Below are positions 56,815-64,000 of a stretch of 64,000 bases of DNA, piece after piece; position 1 is the first letter of the stretch; every line of letters starts with the position of its first letter. This stretch comes from Aptenodytes patagonicus (lineage: Eukaryota > Chordata > Aves > Sphenisciformes > Spheniscidae), in assembly GCF_965638725.1 (NCBI RefSeq), contig NC_134957.1:17570101-17634100 (forward strand). Reading direction: 5' to 3'. Made by a program: the position numbers and the translations under genes. The notes under the pieces are model-generated. The model did no database searches, was not told the origin of the DNA, and saw nothing but the letters and a program-made list of their open reading frames with translations.

Positions 56815-59134
56815 TTCCATACACATATTCTGCTTTCAGCATATTTGTACAGTCATTTCAAGATTTGGAGAATTGTACACACCACTTTTCATGCTACAAC
56901 CACCTTAAAGTGCTGGCTCAATTTTTGACTTCTATTGAAGCCCAAAATAATACTTTATATGTATGTATAAAATATATATATGTGCATCTAGGAAATTGCC
57001 ACATTTTACTAAAATAACCTAGCAAAAGTGATGCAAAATACTTTGATCTGCAACCTGAGCATGAAACCATAGATGGAATCCATCTGCTGGCAGCAGAGAA
57101 GCAACACACTGACAAGCAGGTGTTACTCAGAAATTGCCAGTCTCAAAATAATTCACCATTTACCACTCTGGCAGGGAAATCAAGTATTGTGAGAGCAAAG
57201 GTACAACACAAAAGACCAAAGACAACCAAAACCAAAGCACACAGTCCAACTCAGCAGCGTTAAATTACACTCCTAAAAAAAGACAACTTGGTTCAAGAGC
57301 CTATTTGCAATACAAAAATCATTTTGTCATACTCAGGTAAAGCTTAGCTTTGGTCACAGTGAGGACAAGGATAACTGAACATACAGGTATTTCTCAAACA
57401 TCAGAACTAACTCTTTAGAAATCTCCCTTCCCTGAACGTACAGCTATTGTGAGTTACTTAAACATCAGTGTTGACTGTCTCCTTTGCGCGTGTGAATTAC
57501 TGAAGGTGCTTTCCCTACAACATAGATACAGGCTCAATGCACGAAGAGATTAAAGTCGCTTTAGTAAACACTTGCTGCAGAGGACAGAAACTTTGTGTGC
57601 CATCAGTAGCTCTCTGCAGACCTGGCAGCTCTTGAGCTGTCCCACAGCTGGAAATCAGGGTTCACTAGCTGCAAAAGGCTTCTACCAGGATGGTCCAAAG
57701 AGGCTGAAAGAGCAAGAGGCTTCTTTCATCCTGCCAACATGAACCTGATGGGAATGAAGCAGAACGCAACCACAAACGACTAGCTTCTATTTTGGTATAG
57801 TTTAGACACGGAACATAGAATTGCAAAAGGTATGGCATTAATAACAAAGAAAGCATCTTCAAACAAGTCAAATGCTCTTATTCCTTTGGAAGTCACTTTC
57901 TTCACTATATATATATATTAATTTCTGCTTTGTGATCAGCATTCCTCATACTAGAAATTTTGTGCTCTTACACTATTCAACTGTTGTTTGAGAGCGCAAT
58001 AATTAGAAGGTTAAAAGCAGATTAATCCTATCAAAACAGACTGGTTTTATATCTTCACTTGCATTCCTAGATCACAGCTTTTCAGTGATCCCGTTAAGCC
58101 ATGAAAGCTGCCCAAAGGAACCGCAGGAATCTCTGAACAATCTGTGTTCTTAGTCAGTCTTTGAGAGCTCTCACAATATTCTTGAGCCTCACGCGGACCA
58201 GCGCTGAAACGCTGTGTAGTTTCTTTTATGTGCACAGAATCAAAGCTCAGACAAACTGCAGCCAGTGAAATTCCAGCCTCCTGCCCTCATTTCACAATTG
58301 AGCTCAGAACAAAAGGGAAAACAGAGTCAAACAAAATAGCGCAGGGCACATTTCCTTTAGCAGACTGGTGGCTTTTCTGAGTAGTGAAAGTTCTCCAGGA
58401 CTGAGCCTTATCTGAATGAATAAAGACATTAGAGACACCATGCTAGTGCAAAGCTATTTAACATACATTAGCAGTCAACTTCTCCATACCGATGTTAAAC
58501 AAGTTAATTTACTAGAAGAATCAGGTCTTCTTCTCATGTTAGTTTATTAGCGAGATCAGGTACTACCTTTACATTCAGAAGGAATAGGAAACTCAGACTG
58601 ATTCACAAGATCAAGCTGCTAATGACAAAAGACAACAGCCACGCGCCAAGGTCCCAACAGAAGTCTGTTAAGAGCTTGGTATGCATTTTCCCATAGCATG
58701 TACAGTCCCTGTCAACATAGCACTCACACCTTTAATTACGGTTTTAGCTTTAGCATTATCCGAGATAAGCTGTACGCAACTAGAAATTCTCTGGTATGAA
58801 AAGATTAAACAACAGAAAAAGTTTTGTAGATGCCTTCTTTACTCAAAATAATCGCATTTCTCACGTGGACACACATCAACCCTACTCAATTCTACGGTCC
58901 TCAGAACACTTACTTTCTCCAAAATCATACAGTAGCTTCAAGTAATTCTGCACCTCATCTTCAGACTCATGGCATGTTATTCTGTCATGAAGTAGGTTTT
59001 TTTTTTTAATTATTATTATTATTTTAAATAAAGAAACTATGAATTCATTTGTTTTTCTTCTTTTTAAAGGGGCAGATAAGGGAGTCTGGGAAAAGAAGAG
59101 CAGGGAAGGTGGCAACAGAGACGGAATTAAGAGA
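56815..59134 (-). other. LAMP2: LAMP2 C-type 3' UTR
   Basis: AT-rich sequence without plausible exons downstream of the C-type stop, taken as 3' UTR because a good poly(A) signal follows it. I looked here for a B-type terminal exon (tail ending GYQTL) and did not find one. Confidence 0.5.
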
Positions 59135-59277
59135 TCATACAGACTGATAGCCAGTACGACTTTTTCTTCTTCCAATGATATAAGATACAAAGACAAGAAT
59201 GATAAGGAAGCCAAGTACCATGCCCACTGCGATGGGAATAAGAAAGTTCAGGTCAGAATCAGCAAAGCATTCTTCAG
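59135..59277 (-). CDS. LAMP2: LAMP2 terminal exon, C-type (tail GYQSV)
   Basis: LAMP2 is a heavily glycosylated lysosomal membrane protein; alternative last exons give isoforms A, B and C with different membrane spans and tails. This exon starts after TTTGTTCCTTCTGCAG in the usual phase (two bases completing an alanine codon). It codes for 46 residues: AEECFADSDLN before the membrane, the span FLIPIAVGMVLGFLIILVFV, and the cytosolic tail GRRKSRTGYQSV. The terminal GYxx-hydrophobic motif is the lysosome-sorting signal, and the GRRKSRTGYQSV tail is that of isoform C, which in mammals takes part in RNA and DNA uptake by lysosomes. Exons 1-8 lie beyond the right edge. Confidence 0.92.
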
Positions 59278-61394
59278 CTGCAGAAGGAACAAAAAAAGCA
59301 AGGGAGAATAAATTAGTAAAGGAAATCAAGCATTAGAAACCAAATAAAGCAAGGAGCAAACAGACTTTTTTGAGAACTTATACTGTATTAGATACAATAA
59401 TACATCTAAAGGAAGATCAGTATTGAATAAAGAATTGATAGAAAGATTGATTTCCTTAAACATATATACTACACACATCACTTGTACTGGTAATACACTT
59501 CTTCCGATTTGTACATTTAATTTCATCTTCCTCTAGCGAGCAGTCCACTCGGATAGATTAGAAACGTGAGGACAAAACAGCAGTCTGAGCATGAATTAGC
59601 TGATCACACCTCAGAGTTAACAGCAATATAGCAACAAAAAAAGACGGACTGGTGTATTAGTGTCTTGTCCAAGTGACTCTCCAAACCCTCAAGTCAGCAG
59701 CACTTTTCTAGGTTCTAGACATGACGAGAAACAACAGACAGCAAACCAAGTAACAAAGTAGAAACTTACTGAAAACTACAAGAGACAGCCAAGATACATA
59801 CGCTGAAAGCACTGAATAGAAAACACTGAAAGACTCTCTCTTTGGGTGGGCAACTTTATTTTCAATCCAAATACAAGAAAAGGGTTATCAGTTTCAGCTG
59901 AGAACTATGCAGACCTTACCAAAATCGACATAGGAGGGGGGAAGGGGGGGGAAGACAGCTGTAATGCTACAGTGGTTTTTAAAATACAGGTTGTAAAATA
60001 TGCAATGAACTCCTTGCTGACACAAACACTCATGCAAGGATTAACAAACACCACTGGGAACTGATTTCAAACCCAGTGGTACACCTTAGACATGGAGGCA
60101 GGGCTTGGCATTCTTCCCCTGCTTGTAAAGAAAGCAGAGCTCCACCTGCGTGGTGCCAAGATGAGATGTTTAGTAAGATACCACTCAGTGTCCGTGTACT
60201 GCTTCAACGCTGTAGGGTGCTTGACCTACATGCTTTTAATAAAGCAGAGCTCCTTACAGAATTTTTGCTTGTGTTTATATTAGTGTCATGCACACATTCA
60301 ATGCTTTATCAAAAGCTAGCTAGTGTTGTAAGTGAATGTTTAAACCATTTGAGCCTCTAACTGAATCAGCCTTAGTTAGGGGAAATTTAGTCTTGATTTA
60401 GCTCACTGCAGTCCAGTACACGCTTGCCACTCCCCCTTCACGGAAGGCTATACAAAGCCTTCGGCTAAGAAGAAAGAAAACAACACATGGAGGTTCAGCA
60501 CCTGAAAATACTAAATTCTGACAATCTGAAGGCACCTACTGCCAAGCAGAGCAACACTTGGAAGGGGGGGAAAAAAAAAGAGGAAAGGAAATATGTACCT
60601 TATACAGTGAGCTATTTCAAAATATTCTGACTACTGAGAAAGTATTTAAGCATCTTAATTTAAGAGAACTGCATTTGATGTTCAGTCATCTTTGTTCACT
60701 GAAGATCAACGTACACAATTTAACTACTACATGCTGGATAATGTGGCATTAATACTAAACATGAATGAATTTGCTAAGGATGAAAGGCGCCCAGCAGGCA
60801 GCGACAAATTCCCTTTCTCTCTTCTTTAAAGGAAGGAGATCACTGCAATACGCATCACACTATGGCACTGTTACAAGGAATTCCCAGGATAAAAAGGGGT
60901 TTAAAGCTTCATACCGGGAACATTCCATCCTTTACCTCTCTCCAGTTTGCCACTCTTGTTGGCACACATCTATCCATGTATTGTTACTGTACAATGGTTA
61001 GAAGCTTCAGAGAAGTGTCTTCACATGCAGAACCTGGTAACTGTACACCACAACAAGCTGTATCCACAGACCAGAACAAAACTATTTTTATTCATGTAAT
61101 GCCACTGCATATCTTTAATATTCTGAAATTAAAAGTGTAGTCTTTTGGAAGAACTTAAGTTAATTCATCAATTATGAACCAGAACATATTCTAAGTTGTT
61201 AGGTTCAAACATAAACCACAACAATACATTCTGCATTTCTTAACCAGGTTTGTTTTTAACAAACTGTTTGCCTGACTCAGCAAGCAAGCTGTCTTTTGAA
61301 TTCAGATTTTTTTTTTTTTTTTAAATAAAGTTAAATTTTCCCATTTAAAAGATACTCCTATCCAGCATTACAGCATTTCTTGTAATCAACAAAG
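59278..61394 (-). other. LAMP2: LAMP2 sequence between the C-type and A-type terminal exons
   Basis: Serves as 3' UTR of the A-type transcript and as intron for the C-type transcript. A minus-strand poly(A) signal (TTTATT on plus) is at 61087-61092. No further exon recognised. Confidence 0.55.
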
Positions 61395-61489
61395 TCAGTC
61401 AGTAAGTACTAGGACAACTAATCCTCCCAAAGTGGCTCCTACTGCTATGGCTACAATGAAGTTGTCCACCCCTGGGCTGCAGTCTTCAG
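61395..61489 (-). pseudogene. LAMP2: LAMP2 terminal exon, A-type, reading frame cut short
   Basis: After the acceptor TTTTTCTATTTAG, in the same phase as the C-type exon, the frame reads AEDCSPGVDNFIVAIAVGAT and then LGGLVVLVLTD followed by TGA. This resembles the A isoform (DCS before an NFLVPIAVG span). The A isoform should then continue with a short basic tail ending GYEQF; here the frame stops right after the span. The stop lies in ACTGACTGAC, a tandem ACTG, and one frame over the DNA still holds NAG-like codons where the AGYEQF end would be. This suggests a 4-base duplication or other shift that removed the cytosolic tail. It could be a decayed exon, a tail-less isoform or a sequencing error. 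Confidence 0.65.
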
Positions 61490-62279
61490 CTAAATAGAAA
61501 AAGGGGCAAGTCTGAAAAAAAAAATGCATTTAAGTAGAAGTATTTAACGTTATAATCTCCCTCTAATTATTTAAAAGTTATGCCTTTCCCCAAAAGGATA
61601 TCAGTCATCCACAAAACCCTGACCTCCCCCCCCCCCCCCCAAAATAGCAATAGTTCCCCTTCCCAAACATCGTAACTGACTCATGATTCCATGACAGACT
61701 TTCTTGAAAAGCCATGTATCTGTACATCACTGTAGATTTATCATTATTGTACACCACAAAGTCTACTCTTCCAGTGTCTAGATACTCACTGCAAGTCTCC
61801 AGGAGAGAACAATATTGGAGACAGAATTACAGTAAAAATAGTAATGCTTTGGGGAAAAAAGTCTTCACACTTACTACAGGACCGCGTAACTCCTGCTTGT
61901 TCCAGGTTTTGTCACAGACTCTTGCAGACTGACTTGTACTGATCATTTGACAGAAGTTTGATGCCCGCAGTCCCGCTGCAGTTTAAATTCACTTTGACTG
62001 ATTTACATCCCTAGGAGCCCCACTGTTAAGCTCTTTAACGAGAGCCTATTAAAATATTTGTGTTTTTCTTCACATTAAAGAAGCTTCAGCCAACTTCAGC
62101 TTACGCTTCAGAAAGGTGCTAACATTATTTTGACTTTGTGTAGCTTTAAGAATGATTATATAAGCAGTACAGGCTAGAATCAAGAAGAAAGGGTATAGGA
62201 TTAGATTGCACTTTTTCCTCTTGTCATATGACCATAGAGTTCACAGGATAGGCCAGAAAGAGGTATGGTACAGGGAAGA
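61490..62279 (-). other. LAMP2: LAMP2 intron segment
   Basis: Contains a run of 15 C at 61626-61640. No exon recognised. Confidence 0.6.
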
Positions 62280-62461
62280 CTAGTCTCTCTTGATGCAGAA
62301 AAAAGTATATAGCAGTACTGTTACCAGAAGAACTGGCAGCACAGGCAGGATCAACACAGCTCCTACCAAAGAGGATGAAGCTACTAACCAATTCCCAGAA
62401 GGCTCCCTAATGCTTTCCCACTTTTGCAGAATGCAGAGACCAATTTCATTTTCCACGACGA
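62280..62461 (-). other. Exon-like open frame with a membrane segment, possible extra LAMP2 terminal exon
   Basis: On the minus strand a good acceptor (TTTCCTCTTGCAG) is followed, in the same phase as the two LAMP2 exons, by 60 codons ending in TAG at 62280-62282. The protein begins VVENEIGLCILQKWES and ends with a strongly hydrophobic stretch (GAVLILPVLPVLLVTVLLYT) and the short basic end FFCIKRD. The layout of a luminal cysteine, a span and a short tail is like a LAMP2 last exon, but the sequence does not match isoforms A, B or C and lacks the GYxx sorting motif. An open frame of this length can arise by chance. Confidence 0.25.
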
Positions 62462-64000
62462 CTGCAAGAGGAAACTGAACTGTTCATAGCAGTACACCAA
62501 TTTAAAATGGCTAGCAAAATCAATCATAACAGCATCTTGTCTGGATGGAGCTACCATTGACAAAAAAGTTTACAAGGAAATTTCTAATGATGAACCAGAC
62601 ATACAATGTCTCAATTAGTTCCCAAGCTGTCTTCTGCTAGCTGATTGTACCCAAGCACACTTCAGAATGTGCTGCAAAACAAAGCATTAAGACACAGACG
62701 GAGAACCCTTCGAGGAGTGCTTTCACCAGCTATTTAACAGAATCCCAGATATAGACTGATTGAAGTTGACCTTACTCATTTAGTTTATTTTAAAAAAAGA
62801 CAGTACAAGATGTCTGTTTTTAGATCAGTTAAAAAATGTGAACAAGTTTCCTTAAGAAATAGAACAATCTTTATTATTTAGAGCACATGTTGAACAGGTT
62901 GACAGTTCCCTACAGAGCAATACATACAGGAAAACTAGTGGTTTTATAACAACAGGCGATCAGGTGAAACTTAGATGTTTTTTGAACCAGTTATCTGCAC
63001 ATCAGTCTAGGAGTACTTTAATCTCTGAGCCGATATACTTGCAAATGAAGATTAAGTTACAGGTTTTTGCAAAGATACTTCTAGTATTGTTGAATTTCGG
63101 GAGCAGTTTGCACTAGTCTTCTATATTGTCACTTGGAAACTGTGCACAGTTCAAAAATTTGCATGGTCAAATGAATACCGTGTGGTAACTACTCCTTAAC
63201 CGAAATGCATGTATAACTGGTGCCACTGAACAGTCACAAAATTGCTAAAAATATATGAACTTCTGCATTTGAGGATATATTAATATGAAAGTCATTAGAT
63301 CCACTTTTTTTTCAATTAAAATGGAAAGTCTTGAAGCCTGTTTTAGGATTAACCTTATAGTAGTTCCTCACTTTCATTAAAATGAATTTCAGTAACTGAT
63401 GCAAAATTCAAGCTGTAGACTACAAGCTATAGTAAGCATTATCCACCCATACTTATTTCCTTGGCTAGTGTCAAGAGTAAACTGTTTTTACAAAAAAAAA
63501 AATTACTGAAAGAAGTGTGTTTTATGATTTGTATACAAACATGCCACAGACATCTCTACAACCCTAGAAAACACTAATAAAACACTAAACCAGCTTTGAT
63601 GCAGGCTAAACTCATTCTAAAGGGGAAGACAATGTTATGTTCATTAAATAACTAGTTTAGGCAGCTCATGTTATGACATATGCAAAAAAGCCAGACTTAT
63701 CTAAAAGACTTTTTTTTTTCCATGCAGTAAAAACTATGTATTACAGCAAAAGGAGGCCAGAGAAAAGTTGTGCAGCAAGGGTTAGTCTCTACAGAGCTGC
63801 AGTTTAAGGACAGTCCAGTTGCACTGCATTTTTTTTAAGCTAGTTATCCTTTCCATACAGCAAGGAAAAACAGGTGCTGTGGGTCCATCTCAGACTTGTT
63901 TGGCTTTTGCATTCTTAACATTAATAAATGCTACACAGAAAACAATCAAAGTACATTAAACATTCAGAATGCCAATGGCGGGCAGTTATAATGTGAATTT
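62462..64000 (-). other. LAMP2: LAMP2 region, possible 3' UTR of a terminal exon beyond the edge
   Basis: AT-rich, without coding signals. A minus-strand poly(A) signal (TTTATT on plus, 62870-62875) followed upstream by 1.1 kb of UTR-like sequence would fit a last exon, perhaps B-type, just past 64000. This is inference from layout only. Confidence 0.35.

Noticed and set aside
1-64000. CRISPR arrays, bacterial operons, tRNA or rRNA genes
   Set aside because: The window is vertebrate nuclear DNA. I saw no spaced identical repeats beyond the 59-bp tandem and no tRNA-like fold, though a tRNA or small-RNA scan by program was not possible.

Overview
The window looks like nuclear DNA from a bird. 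Three things support this: a young-looking CR1 LINE with the typical avian 3' end, a solo LTR of a type I know to be widespread in avian genomes, and compact vertebrate genes with CpG-island promoters. The gene order ZBTB33, TMEM255A, ATP1B4, LAMP2 is the conserved block found on human Xq24, which corresponds to chicken chromosome 4. I cannot name the species.

Layout, left to right. Positions 1-2990 hold no gene I recognise. A CpG island at about 2990-3850 is the promoter of ZBTB33 (Kaiso, plus strand), whose whole protein lies in one exon (4735-6774), followed by a 3' UTR of about 3 kb. After an empty stretch, TMEM255A runs on the minus strand from a CpG island at about 40.2 kb to its stop at 13.4 kb. 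I could place all nine coding exons with matching splice phases; they give a 323-residue four-pass membrane protein. ATP1B4, the muscle-type Na,K-ATPase beta subunit, runs on the plus strand from 43.2 to 54.6 kb with eight coding exons, also 323 residues. From about 56.8 kb to the right edge lies the 3' end of LAMP2 on the minus strand, with only alternative terminal exons in the window. One is an intact C-type exon (tail GYQSV). Another is an A-type exon whose reading frame stops just after the membrane span. Exons 1-8, and probably the B-type exon, lie beyond the right edge.

Mobile DNA: a 587-bp solo LTR with a perfect 5-bp target duplication sits antisense in TMEM255A intron 2. A 5'-truncated CR1 with a 484-codon open reading frame sits in sense in ATP1B4 intron 3; its catalytic FADD box has lost two residues. 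A 59-bp repeat in three tandem copies lies in TMEM255A intron 8.

The genes are functionally separate: a methyl-CpG-binding transcription factor, a membrane protein with WW-domain ligand motifs, an ion-pump subunit and a lysosomal membrane protein. What links them is ancient synteny. The points most worth following up are the truncated LAMP2 A-type exon, a nearby open exon-like reading frame coding for a membrane segment, the catalytically broken but open CR1, and the ATP1B4 N-terminus, which lacks the glutamate runs of the placental protein.
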